Source: Blepharisma japonicum (Eukaryota > Ciliophora > Heterotrichea > Heterotrichida > Blepharismidae). Taken from it: a stretch of 64,000 bases of DNA. Positions within the stretch are counted from its first letter, which is position 1, and each line of letters opens with the position of its first letter. Below, piece by piece: positions 23,580 through 35,067 of the stretch. Below the pieces are notes generated by a model. The model was given only the letters and a program-made list of their open reading frames with translations. It searched no databases and had not been told where the DNA came from. Location of the stretch: positions 248,001 through 312,000 of the forward strand of contig CATKHK010000045.1 of NCBI GenBank assembly GCA_949751835.1, written 5' to 3'. Position numbers and translations under genes: made by a program.

Positions 23580-24503
23580 ATGTCAAATTCGTGCTCCGAA
23601 CTCCCCTTAGCCCGAGAAAATCAAGAGCCTAAGCTTCTACCAATAAAAGAAATGTACTCAATTATAAATTCACATAAAAATATTTTTGGAATTGATGGGT
23701 ACATTCCTCCAAAAAACCATCTTTACCTAGTCAGAGCTTCCAAATTTCCTTTAGAGAAGCGCAAAGATACTTTTACAGAAGCCAAAAAAAAAGCAAAAGA
23801 CCCAGAACCTGGAAAGTATACAGAGTCCAAAGAAAAACACTATAGGCGATATTGAGAAAAACCTAATGGAAAGTTTCTGAATGGGCCTCGAAAAGGTGAG
23901 ATAGATTTAATGATAAAAAGAAGTAAAAGCGTCCCTGCATGCAATTTTTATTTCAAAGATCTGCCAAAGCTTGATGAGCCTTGCAGAGAAAAACAACTTG
24001 GAAAATTCGAGTAATTTATATTCAGCAAATGTGAAAAAATGAATTTTATATCAACAACTATTTATCGTGCCCAGCAGTCTCCAGATCCTGGAAAATATAA
24101 TTTAAATCATTCTTTAGTTGAATGCAAATCACCAATACCAAAAATGGTTAAAACCCTACCTAAAAAACCTAAAGATAAAGATAAGCTTGGACCTGGAGTC
24201 TATCATGATGGAATTGAAAAAGCATTAAAAAAACAAGAAGGTAACCAAAGCTTCATTATACCTAAAAGTAAGACTCCAAACGCTGTTAATTTAAGAGCCC
24301 ATCTTACAAGATCTATTCCGCCTGTTGGAAATTATAAAGATATTGATCTTGCATATACAAAAAACCACATTTTCAAGCGTGATAGAACAGCTGTGATAAT
24401 TCCGTATAAAACAAACTCATTACTCGACGAAGTTCAGAAAAATTCTTCTTGGGTTCCTGGGCCTGGAAGCTATGATATAGTCCCACCGATTTCTAAATAT
24501 TAA
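23580..24503 (+). CDS. SHIPPO-repeat (STPG-like) axonemal protein, copy 1
   Basis: 302 residues. A 15-nt intron at 24011-24025 (GTAATTTATATTCAG, phase 2, splitting GA|C) and one TGA Trp (23853-23855) join the parts. SHIPPO or sperm-tail PG-rich motifs recur: DPEPGKYTE, SPDPGKYNL, LGPGVYHD, PPVGNYKDID, VPGPGSYDIVPPISKY. Proteins of this family bind along axonemal or cortical microtubules, often inside the doublet lumen. It is clearly paralogous to the minus-strand gene at 44400-45377, with the same C-terminal PGPGSY ending and the same intron site. It lies 13 bp before the next gene. Confidence 0.85.
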
Positions 24504-24516
24504 ACATAATATAAAT

Positions 24517-24915
24517 ATGGATGAGGAAAACTTTTTTGTTGAGAGGCATCTTGATACAATCCGAAAACATCCAGACTTTCTTAATTTTTTTAAGAACTTT
24601 TTCGAAGTTAAGTCCAAAGCAATTATGCCAAGAATGAAAAAAATTACATGAAATTGTGCAAAAGACTGCGTAAATAATGAAGATCCGACTGGCGAGACTT
24701 GCCTACGAAAATGCCAAGAGGTTATAAGTGATTTCTATTGATATATTGAAAAAGAGCTTCGTAAAACTATCGCTAAATACCCAAGATGCATAAGCGATTG
24801 CAGAGAAAAAAAGGAAATGATTGACTGTTCTGATGATTGCATAAAGTCAACATTGGAATTGTTAAATCAGATAAATTTAGAGGCTGAATTAAATAAATTC
24901 ATATATGAAATGTAA
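24517..24915 (+). CDS. Small quadruple-CX3C protein, FAM136A/tiny-Tim-like
   Basis: 132 residues, MDEENFFVERHLDTIRKHP at the start. Two twin CX3C pairs are visible: CAKDC...CLRKC (about 47-66) and CISDC...CSDDC (about 90-107). Twin CX3C helical hairpins are oxidised in the mitochondrial intermembrane space by the Mia40 pathway. Four of them plus the helical spacing recall FAM136A (DUF842) or tiny Tim chaperones. That assignment is inference. Two TGA Trp codons (ITWNC and FYWYI) break the frame under the standard code, so the gene is easily missed. Start and stop (TAA) are clear. Confidence 0.7.
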
Positions 24916-25306
24916 TTCTCTTACAAAATATTTTTTAAAATTGTTTTTTATTATTTGGTTAGTAGAATTTTTGTAATGGCTATTTTCGTTCTTCTTAATT
25001 AAAGTTAATCCTAAATACCATATGAGATAAGCTCTTATTACAGCTTTATTCTATTTCTCAACCATTTTCTTTAATAGTTGAGCCTGCAAAGCTGAATAAA
25101 GCACAGACCAGAGAATAACAATTTCTTAAAAACTCTGTTTTCTTATGGTTTACCTAAATTTTAATGTGCCATCGCTTTATTATCATAAATTTTCATTATA
25201 ATTCTTATTAACAGCGAAGTGAAACTCGAAATATAAATTTTCTCACCATAATAAGAATCATTAAGAAATAGGTTACAAAATTTATATATACAAATAATCT
25301 CTAAAT
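24916..25306. other. Non-coding spacer with a strong hairpin
   Basis: 391 bp without a reading frame. It contains a nested hairpin at 25043-25102: outer arms GCTTTATTC and GAATAAAGC, inner arms CTCAAC and GTTGAG. A second weak stem follows (CAGAG/CTCTG, about 25110-25140) and then a short T run. This could be a small structured RNA or a transcript-end structure. See findings. Confidence 0.4.
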
Positions 25307-26448
25307 ATGCCGAAATATGATCGAGAGTTATGGTCTCAAGAGGTAGGATCTATGTAGGCAGACGACGCCATTGTTGCTCTTGTTAAAGAGTTTGGACTTA
25401 AGCATTGAACTCAAATTACCAAAGCTTTAAGCGACAGATACGGAATCAGAGGAAAGTAATCCTTATCTAGATCTGGCAAGCAATGCAGAGAAAGATGGTT
25501 TAATCACTTGGATCCTGAGATAAAAATCGGTTGGTGGACGGTTGAAGAGGAAAAGACGCTTTTTGAAAGCCAAAAACTACATGGAAATTGTTGGTCGAAA
25601 ATCGCCACTTTTCTTCCAGGGAGAACAGAAAACGCTATAAAAAACTATTTTTATAGCACCATTCGAAGGAATTTGAGGCGTTATAATCGAAAAGTACCTG
25701 AAAGTCAAAGAATTAATGGCTCTATTTCCGAACTGATTCAAAAGCCAGATGTTGTAAGCCTCTTAATGATTCCTTCGGATAGAAAAAAAGCAAAGCCAGA
25801 AGTTGAGCAAAATTTGTAAAAAATTATGTAGGCGAAAATCTTCAAGATTGCAAGCTATAAAAGAGGTTAAACCAGAGGGTAAAGAAGTAAAATCAGCTGA
25901 TGATGAAGGCTCATCGATTCTTTATTCTCTCTATGAAATTCAGAAGGAAAACCCTTCCCCTCTTCCTCCCCCACAGATTAAGCCGAAATCTAAGCCAAAA
26001 CCAGAGATAACCATTTCCAATTCCATGCCAATCCCACAGCAGGAGATATCAGAAACTACTAGTATTTTTGAGTCTCCATTGATGAATAATTTTTATATGG
26101 CACAGCAAAACAATATCCCAAAACCTGCTGAGGAAATTCCATCGGTGTTTAATTGGGATCTTTTTTTGAATCCTATGCCAGCAGAGAGTTTAGTAAGTTT
26201 CTATACAGATTTCACATCAAGATTCTCTGCAATCATATAATAGATCAGACTCAATTCAAAGCTATATAAGGTGTGACTCAACCCAGAGTTACTTAAGAAG
26301 CGATTCATCCACAGGATTTTTAAAGCAAGATTCAGGTGTCATGAGACAGGATTCTTTGAACGATCAGCCTCTATTTGATTTGAAAGAATTCCTATTCCCT
26401 CATTATACTCCAAAGGACACATTTCAGCATTGTTCGGAAAATAGGTAA
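25307..26448 (+). CDS. R2R3 MYB transcription factor with four mini-introns
   Basis: 359 residues in five exons. Introns are 25343-25357 and 25456-25470 (15 nt), 25816-25831 and 26193-26208 (16 nt). The R2 repeat (about 5-60: ELWSQEADDAIVALVKEFG, KHWTQITKALSDRY, SGKQCRERWFNHLDP) and R3 repeat (about 63-112: WWTVEEEKTLFESQK, CWSKIATFLPGRTENAIKNYF) are intact. The second Trp of R2 is a TGA codon. The regulatory tail is Pro/Lys-rich, then Ser-rich with tandem RSDS, RCDS and QDS units (QSYNRSDSIQSYIRCDS). Family members bind YAACKG-type sites. The last intron is supported because the frame after it reads as repeats with no stop for 80 codons. The target genes cannot be inferred. Confidence 0.9.
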
Positions 26449-26837
26449 ATGTGAATAATATATTAATATATAAATACTACTTAAATTTTCAATTGAAAAT
26501 TATATTCATTTTATATTTTATCAGCTAAATATTAATTTTTTAATTGAAAAAGAATTGAAAAGTTGAAATTAATTCAACTTATCAAGCATTTAATCCAATT
26601 TATCCTCAAATACTATTCAATTACTCTTTAAATAATTATTATCGAACAATAATTGCTTTTTGAAAAAATGTGTTAAAATATGAAAATATCATATTCAAAT
26701 TTAAAAGAAAAAAACTCAATTTGTGCTTTTATTCAAAATCAAATCAATAATAAATTTCCTCCATTTTAAGTGAAAAGTTGCTGATGAATTCATTTCATGA
26801 CGTTTAAATACTGTTTGCAACTTAATAAAAAAAATTA
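26449..26837. other. Non-coding spacer, 389 bp
   Basis: Very AT-rich spacer between two same-strand genes. No RNA gene or repeat was recognised. It presumably holds the 3' end of the MYB gene and the promoter of the next. Confidence 0.5.
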
Positions 26838-28538
26838 ATGATTTCTTCACCGGTTGGCTCTCTACAGTCATATATAGATTCTTTTTCAACGATAAGCCAA
26901 AAGGTCTTAACTCCTAAACTTCTTCCGAGGCATAGAAAATCTAATTCTACTAGTGATTCCATTGAGCCAATTTTCCGTTTACCCCATATATCAAAGCCGC
27001 AAGTAAAAAAGCGAATCTCAAAGTCCAAATTAATTCCAAAGCAATCAAGAACGATGGACTTAACTTCAATAAATCTTGAGAAAAAGGATCATAAGCTTAA
27101 GCTAGATATAGACCATCATATTATCCGAGCTTTGGTTTCTATAGAAGAGCAAGCGGAATCTTCGAAAGATAATACAATTTTAACACAAGTTTTTCATAGA
27201 ATGTCTGAAGGAATGAAAGATTTACATGAAAATTTTACCTTGAGAAATGATATAAATAGACCTAAAATTGAGATAAGTCAGCCAATGCTAAAGGATAGAC
27301 CTAATTTAGTTGATGCGAAAATAAAAGTAAAATCTAGTGACAGAGATATATGAATAAAAAAACACGGACATATAATACCTGGGTCTGAAAATAAGGATTT
27401 TTTTGAGTTCATAAAAGCCTTATTTGAGGCATTGGATGAAGATAATAATAAACATTTAAGTCCCGATGAAATAATTATCCCACTTATAGCTTTAGGGCTC
27501 TGTGAAACGGCAGAAATGCTTGAAAAAGTAATATAAATGCAGATTTTAATTACAAGTTTCGATGGAAAAAGTCTGGATGAAATAGTTTTATATAGGGAAA
27601 ATTTTATTGGTATATTCAGAGAAGATAGAAAACTTGATATCATGATTAAAAGCTTAGATTTTCATACAAAGAGTATGATGAATCGTGATGAAGATGAATT
27701 TTCAAGAAAAAATAAAGAAGTAGAAGAAAATCCTATGAAAAAGCTTCCAAAGTGCTATTGCGTAATCGAGGATTATATAAGAATGATAAAAATATGATGG
27801 AGTGAAATCAAATCGAAATACATTAAAGTCAATGATATTCAGATAGGCGAATTTATGGCTGGAAAAGGGTTAGTTTCAAATAAGCATGAAGGAAGTATAA
27901 TGGTTTCTTCACAAAATAATAAATCAAAATATATCACTTATGAAGATTTTGAAAAAGTATTTTATAAAGCAATTTTTAAAGCTGAACTTCTAAATTTAGC
28001 ATATGGGCTGCAAAGTTTTAATTTAGATGACGAATCTTCATCTGTAAAGTTGAAATTTACTATGATTCAGCGGCAATTAATGATGATGGGTACAAAACCA
28101 AGAGCAAGCTTTCATGATAAAGGGAGAATTGTATTAGATTCATTAGACAAATACAGAAGAAGCATCAGCTCATTGATGAACAGGTCAAACTATGAGTTTG
28201 ACAACTCTTTGGATGAAGCTGAAAAACAAAATCAAATAAGAATTCATAACGTTTTATACTCAATTAAAGAATCAGCACATCCATTTCTAGACCCTAGAGG
28301 AAATCTTCGATCAAATATAAGGAACACGTGGGATGTCAGAGAAAATATTAGTGAAAGTCATTCTCCTGTGGACGAAAATACAACAATAGGAGAAATAAGT
28401 ATTAATGATGATAGAAAGTCTCCCTACTCTAAAAATGTTAAAATTTTTAGAGAAAATTATTTACTTACAGAGTTTTCTAAAAACGTCAGCAAGTACCCGA
28501 GAAAGAGCAGGATATTAAATTCTAGTCTCCAATTTTAA
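26838..28538 (+). CDS. EF-hand protein, otherwise unknown
   Basis: 561 residues in two exons joined by a 15-nt intron (27528-27542, GTAATATAAATGCAG). Two TGA sites are Trp (27351-27353 and 27795-27797). One canonical EF-hand loop is clear near residues 197-208 (DEDNNKHLSPDE), with flanking helices FFEFIKALFEAL and IIIPLIALGLCE. A second, degenerate EF-like segment may lie after it. The N-terminal 170 residues are basic and disordered, and the C-terminal 200 are charged. The central FEKVFYKAIFKAELLNLAYGLQ looks helical. A calcium-responsive scaffold is plausible inference. Stop TAA. Confidence 0.8.
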
Positions 28539-28579
28539 TTATTTAAAACTATTAAAGGTAAAAAAAATTATTTTCTACA

Positions 28580-29548
28580 TTACCAATTCATAAATTCCGA
28601 ATTTGGGCTACTTTCATACTCTTCCTCTAGGAATTTTAATTTCTTTCTGCTTAAAGAGATTTTGAATGTATTTTTAATAACAGTGTCTGGTATCAAACTG
28701 TCAGGGATTGTTCTAATTCTATCTAATATGCCATCACAGTCAAGTCTCAACAATTCATCTTTAGTATTTTTAAATACCGAAAGATAAACCCTAAAAATAA
28801 TTTTCGATCCTTCATTAAAAAAAATATCAAGGATCCTTAGCGCTACATCCATAGGAAAAGCATTGACATAAAGTGTCATTAGCCATGATGATGCAAAAAG
28901 TGAGGGGTAAATATTGAGTCCTATAAAGTGTCTCCAAAGAGCTGGCAAATAATTTTTAAATAAGGAATTAATTTTGTAAAACGCTTTGTAAATTCCTGGC
29001 ATACCTACCATATAAAAATCTCTCATGTGATATTTTTTCATTAAAGCTTCTAGTAGCCAGAAAGCGTCCTCTTCATTCATGTACATCAAAAATAAAGCCG
29101 TCACAAAGCCCATGCCTTGACAATATCCTAGTTCAGGGTCGTGAAGGGAAAATGCTTTGAGAACTCGAAAAAGTGATTTTTGGCCATCTCCGTTACTTTT
29201 AAATAAAACATGCCCAGGAAACGTTCGATTAATATCAAGTAAAATATCTCTTACTGCTATTGATTCACATTCAGTTTCTGACAAATTTTTATAATAATCT
29301 TTTGCATATTGAGTTCGAAACCTCTCAATTTCTGCTAGTTCAGACCAAACCCTACCTCTTAAGCAATCTGGGATTCCTTTGCGAATTCTCTTTTTGAGGA
29401 AATCAGCTCTTCTCGTTATGTTGTACTCCCATCGCAATAGCATATCCTCTCATTTTTCAAGCCTTGCGTTGTCACGTGATAGATTTCCAAGGGAAATCGA
29501 GTTTGGAACAGCAAAAATGTATCTATCAACTTGTGGGTCTTCTGTCAT
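28580..29548 (-). CDS. TBC-domain Rab GTPase-activating protein
   Basis: 322 residues, almost all TBC domain. The Arg finger motif IxxDxxR (ILLDINRTFPGH, near 100) and the Gln finger YxQ (YCQGMGFVTALFL, near 141) are both intact, so activity is expected. RKGIPDCLRGRVWSELAEIE opens the domain and is typical. TBC proteins stimulate GTP hydrolysis by Rab GTPases and so set membrane-traffic identity. The start ATG at 29548 is reached only by reading the TGA at LEKWEDM as Trp. It ends 42 bp from the convergent EF-hand gene. It lies divergent, 137 bp away, from the C12orf4-like gene, whose family works with Rab5. Confidence 0.9.
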
Positions 29549-29685
29549 TTTAAGTTTAATGCATAAAAAATTGAAATTAATGAAATTTTGAGATGATTTT
29601 TTGCAATTAATTATCAGTATTTTATAAGAATAGGAGGTTATATCTCTTTATTTATTTAATAGACTATCTGAAAGATATTAAAACT

Positions 29686-31005
29686 ATGGAATTTGTCCCA
29701 GAAGATGGAGACATAACAATACACTATTACTGACCTTCAGGATCTAAGCTAGAGCTGCAGATTTATTTTAAAAAAGGGGAGCATATAAAATCGGCTTTAG
29801 ACAGACTTTTTGAATCAGAAGGAATTACATATGCGATATTTCCAGACATCATGAGAATAGTTAGTGATATATTCTTATATGAGAGGAGAAATCCTATTGC
29901 TAACTTATCATCCCCTGGAGTTTTCCCTAAGACTGGGAATGAACAAGAAAATTACCATTGGAAATCATATTCAAAATTATTCGAAAATGCTTCCTCATTA
30001 TCAAACTTATTAATCAGAGAAAAAGAGCTAGGAAAATGCTTAAAAGACAGCTCAGATAAAAGAACAAAATTGCTGATACATGAAGAAAATAGATATGCAA
30101 GCGAATTAGCAGGAATTGGGCAAGATGAACATAAAGAAATTGATTTAGTGCATAAAGAAGCAGTTGACACTATCGAAAATGAGTTTTTGAGTACTCAAGC
30201 AAGCTTGAAAGAAGAATTTTGGAAATATGTTGAAATTGCTGAGCTCAGCAAAAATACTCCAAGTGATCCATTACTTCAGCTAGAAGTACCCAATTCCAAG
30301 CCTTTTTCTCATGAAATTACTGTAAGTATTGGCGCTCAAGCCAAAAGAAAATTTATTTTAGGTGTTGCTGAGTCTGACGACATTTGTGATGTACCGATAA
30401 TTCCAATAAAAAATAGTCCTTATTTTGAAAACCCCCTATCACAAGAATCAGAAAGTGCTTCAGATATAGAAGAATCATCAAGTCATATATCCCACCCAGG
30501 AAACGTCTATAAAAGATACATTTCTGCATTAGTCCTTCCCTACTCTTATCAAGATTCGCATATACATATTGTCCCTGAACTTATACGTTGTAGTGAAGAA
30601 AAGCCTGAGCTTCATTTCGACCCAATTCGCTATCAAATAAATAACGCTGAGTCTTCTTCTAATGGAGAACAAATTATTTTCACCAAGCATTCTAATATAA
30701 AAGGTATTGAAGGAGCTTTTCATATCCCAGAAAATAGAATAGGTATAGTTAAAGATGTGATTATATATGCAAATTTGCAAGGAGTTAAGCATTTAATTAT
30801 CCCAATTCCCGAATGGACAGAAACAGAGGCTAATAAAAATTTAGTAGAATTAGTCAAAATCATTAAAACTGGGATGATAGAGAGTGGAGGAGGAGATTTA
30901 GAAATTGTGAGTTTTACAATAGAAAGCGATGATGATGGTATGAGAAATATGCTTTTGAAAAATATTCAGGATGTGTTTGCTGAGTCTATTATTAGAGTGG
31001 ATTAG
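29686..31005 (+). CDS. C12orf4: C12orf4 homologue (FERRY complex subunit)
   Basis: 439 residues. Landmarks match, from memory of the human protein, in the same order: a helical middle, then HEITVSIGAQAKRKFILGV (human SFTIHLGAQLK), YKRYISALVLPYSYQ, EQIIFTKHSNIKGIEGAFHIP (human EFYITRHSNLSEIHVAFHL), an IVKDVII helix, HLIIPIPEW, and a last strand EIVSFTIES. In mammals C12orf4 is part of the FERRY complex, which links Rab5 early endosomes to mRNA and ribosomes. One TGA Trp (HYYWPSGSK) lies near the start. Start ATG 29686, stop TAG. Another endosomal or macro-like fold is possible but fits less well. Confidence 0.7.
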
Positions 31006-31044
31006 AATATAAACATATGGTTAATTATATGATAAAATTGTAAA

Positions 31045-33378
31045 TTATTTCGCAGTTTTTGGACGGATTTTCTTAGGTGATTGCTTTGTGCCACTTGTAG
31101 GCTTAAAAGCAGGTTTTTCTTTTTTAGGTTTTGAGCCGCTAGGAGTTTTGGAAGGGTTTGCACTAATGGGAGTTTTGGAGGCTGGCTTTTCCTCTAATTT
31201 TGGAACTTTAATTTCTTCAAGCACTTCGTTAGGATTTTTCAATTTTCGAAGCTGCTCTTTCATTGCATTCAACTTTTTCATCATATTATCATAAGATCCT
31301 TGTGCGCTTTTTTTCGCAATATCAGCAACTTGCTGACTTTCTTTGAGCTGCCCACTCATAGTTTCAAATTGGCCTCTTCTTAATGCAAAATCTTCTCTTG
31401 AGCTTTGGCCTAACTATAATTTACGTTGTTTTTCTAGCTTTTTTATGTCAGCAACAACATATGCTAGCAAATCATTTAATTCTTGGATTTCTTTATCGCC
31501 TCTCCTTTTTACATTGACCGTTTCAAATTGTAGATTTTCTAGCTCTTCACTGAGCTTCACATTAATGTTTCGGTTTTCTTCTAGTTCTGTATATAAGCTG
31601 TCAATTTTGGATTTTTCTTCTTGTTCAATTCTATTGTATCTTTGCGTTTGCTTTTCTAGTCCCGTGTTAATATCATCTCTTTCCCTTTTTTTTATTTCAA
31701 TCACTTCTTTTATCTGGTCAATTTGTGCATCAGAAAGCGTCAATCTCTTTATTTTTTCTTTTAATTTTGGAGCAACTCCTTGTTTAAAAATTTTTCGATT
31801 TTTTTTGACATTGCATTCTATGTCTTGAAGATATTTAAAACCTATAGGGTTTAAATCTAGAGAAAGTTTAAGAATGTTTTGCTTTACTCGAGATAGCTCT
31901 GAGAATAGCTGTCCAGCGTCATCTTTTATATTATTTTCTTTTAAATTCAAGTTTTCAAGTGTCTGATTTATTTTTATTGCATTCGCCAGAGCAATTCCCC
32001 CTTTTCTGCGGATTCGGTTGTTGGAAAGGTCAATTTGCTTTAGTGTGTAGTTCTTTTCTAAGCCGTCAGCTATTATGAGTCCACCATTGTCATCAATATC
32101 ATTTGAAGCTAAAAATAATTTTAAGAGAACTTTATTGCTGTCTAAAGCTTCACTTAATTTATTTACCCCTTCGTCACCTAACTGGCAACTATTCAAATTT
32201 AAATTTTGGATCGCTACATTTCCAGCTATAAGAGTAAATACCCCCGTTGAAGAATTCCCACACAATGGGTTTCCTTCTAAGCTCAGAGTTCTCAAAATTG
32301 TGTTGTTTCTTAAGCCAGTTGCAAGCTTTGCTAGACCTTTAAAATTAATTTCATTGTAAGACACATCTAACTTTTCTAAACAGCAAGCCATAGATAGCCC
32401 TCCACATAGCATTGTCTGCAAGTATTCACAACCTGGGCTTCCCAGGTTATTTCCGGACAAATTCAGTTCTATGACTTTGCTTGTTACAAGGGAGAAACAC
32501 AAATTTTCAATACTTTTAGCAGTGAGCATATTATTTGATATATCTAATGACAATAAAGACTCATTATTTTGCAGTCCTTCTATTATAAACTCAGTTCCTT
32601 CTGGTCCTAATGCAGTTCTTGATACATTTAAAAATGCCAATGATTTATTTTGTTTAAGCAGATTTCTCAAAGGCTCAGAGCCAGTATTTCCAATCCTATT
32701 TCTATGTAGCCCTTCAGAAGATGAAATATTTAGACTGATAATTGTAGGGTGGTTGGTAATAGAGTCAAAAAATGATTTGGCACCTTCAGGATTGATATCA
32801 TTGCTACTTATATCTATATGTATGATTGATAAATTTCTCTGTAGGGAATTGCCTAAAACGATTGCACCTTTATCTCCAATAACATTCTTGCCTAATAGCA
32901 GTTGACAATAGCTTTCATCATGTTTTAAAACTGAGCCTAGTACATGAGCACTTAAGGGTCCAATTCCGTTATCTCGGAGATCTATAATTCGGTTTTTAAA
33001 GTTTTTTTCACAGTATGAGATAAATCTCATTTCTTGATCGGCTAATACAGGGATATTTATGTCATTGCACTTAGCTTGATAGATTTTCTTTATATCATTT
33101 AAAGTAAAACCTTCTAATCTTAAAGCTTCATATGATTTAAAATATCGAGTTGATTTAGCAGTTAAAGGCCTTACTCTGACAGTTTGCGAAAATTGAGATT
33201 TTGGGCTTGTCAAGCTGCTAAATACTAAAGAACTATTTTTTCGTATAGATCCTGACCCAGTTCTCGGTCTTCCAGTTTTAGGTCGGATTGGTGTTTTTTG
33301 TGGAGTTTCTCTAAGAATTGCCTCGCTGCCAATAGCAGTTTCAAGCCTACTCCATGTTGATGCTAGATCGATATTCAT
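31045..33378 (-). CDS. LRR (RNI-type) and coiled-coil protein
   Basis: 772 residues in two exons; the intron is 31410-31424 (GTAAATTATAGTTAG, 15 nt). A basic, Pro/Arg-rich head (KTPIRPKTGRPRTGSGS) precedes about 13 ribonuclease-inhibitor-type LRRs between residues 110 and 500 (IIHIDISSNDINPEGAKSF, LKQIDLSNNRIRRKGGIAL, LENLNLKENNIKDDAGQLF). A long coiled coil follows (about 530-690), then a Lys/Pro-rich tail (KTPSGSKPKKEKPAFKPTSG). LRR plus coiled-coil layouts occur in centrosomal and axonemal proteins such as LRRC45. An assignment to one family is not safe. The second exon would be missed without the intron. Confidence 0.85.
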
Positions 33379-33445
33379 TTATATAAGCAAAAATAAGTTG
33401 TTAAATTTAAATTCTATTAATAAACTCATGGCAACACAGTCGCCT

Positions 33446-34966
33446 CTAATAATGATAGACTTGCTGGCTTTTAATTGCTTCATAGCTTGGTGATTTAATT
33501 ATTACCCTATTCATTGTTGATTTCAGCGCTTTACCTAATACTGAGGGTGTATTTGCAGAGCTTGTTACCAATTCATTATAGGATTGGCAAGATTTCATGC
33601 TACCTCTCATTGTCATGCTACTCTGGAATTTTTTAGGATTCAAGTATCCATTTTCATCAAGGCTTTTTGTATTTTTTTCTCTAGGAGTAATATCTTGATC
33701 CCAAAACAATTCTCTTTGATTAACTCTACCTAATGATCGATTTTGAGGATTTTCTTTTACCGCAGCTAAAATCCTTTGTTTTTCTTTTTTAATATCAGCT
33801 TCTTCAAATTCAAAGCCTATTTTAAAGTTTGGCCCTTTATACCTATTTTTTATTTGTGTTTTTGATGCAAGTTCTAAAAAATTGGAGTTGACTGTTAATT
33901 CGTCTTGCGAGGTTTCTTGGGTTTCGTTTATGCTACTTTTGATGATTTTATTGAAAATGCTGTGATCGGTTTTTCGTATGTATTTTTTCCTTCTTGAGGT
34001 TAAAGCTTTTTTTTTCTCCCTTACTTTTTTAGCGAGATTTGTTATAACTGCTGCAGCCAATATCTTTGCCTTTAAAGTTTGCTGAAATTTCGACCATACT
34101 ACCTTTTTGGGACTTGCTGGAACTTCTTCATCACTTGAATCTCTAGGTGAAACCACTCTAATAGGAGATGAAAGCTTACTATCAATATTTCTTAGCTGTC
34201 CTCTTTTCAGCACATATTTATTTTCAGGGATTTTTTCTTTTGTTTCATCAGCTGATGTAAAATTATTTGAATAGTTTTTGCTTATAGCAGACTCTTCAAT
34301 GTCTTTTAAAGAGCTAAAATCTTTTGTCAAACAGATTTCTGGGTCAATAACTTTACAATCAGAACAGTATGCTAGTCAAAAATTTCCATTGTCATCTTTA
34401 ATAAATTCTAAATCCAGTGATAAAAGCCTTTTCCTCTCAATCTCTTCTATAGTCCTAAGTATAACAATTCCAATATCTTTAATTTGTTGAAAAGAAACTT
34501 TATCCTTGACTTTTATCCTAGATTTTTCTTTGATTATAGTAAAATCAGTATCATATTGATGATTTAAATAAAAAATCCTTAAGCTGTAAATCCCATACTG
34601 GCCATCTATATGCGGTTCCATTTTTTGCACAGCAAACACTGAAGGTGTTCCATTCGGTTTTTGTATAAAATCCATTATGGATTGGCGACTCAAAAATAGT
34701 CTTCCGTTTCTATGATACACAATCGCCAAAGTTTCCCCTGAAGTCCTTATTAACTGAGTATGTTGGCTAAGAAAATGATTCATAGCATCAGAAATTGTTA
34801 GATGACTTGAGACGATATTTTTTTTACTCTTTACTCTACCTGAGCTATCAGTATAAATTTTAGCTTCCACAATGCCTTGGCGTACCAAATAGGTTTCTAG
34901 AACTTTTAATTGTGTCTTTTTCCATGCTAAAGCTTTGAGCAACCATTTGTACCCTCGAGTTTCCAT
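33446..34966 (-). CDS. Unknown ciliate-type protein, paralogue of 20227-21567
   Basis: 506 residues without intron; TGA at 34376-34378 (FWLAYCSDC) is Trp. The N-terminal 210 residues form a probable domain (LKALAWKKTQLKVLETYLV, AIVYHRNGRLFLSRQS, YGIYSLRIFYL, FIKDDNGNFWLAYCSDC). Its motif order matches the gene at 20227-21567. The two Cys of CSDC could bind metal, but this is speculative. A basic helix near 310-350 (KAKILAAAVITNLAKKVREKK) could bind calmodulin or membranes. The C-terminus is disordered and Ser-rich. No function can be assigned. Confidence 0.8.
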
Positions 34967-35067
34967 TTAAGAAATTATAAAAAACTAAGAGAATTCTTAC
35001 AAATTTCATTCAATTACTTATACGTTTTCATATACGAAATTTTCTTATTAATAATCTATTGGTAAAT

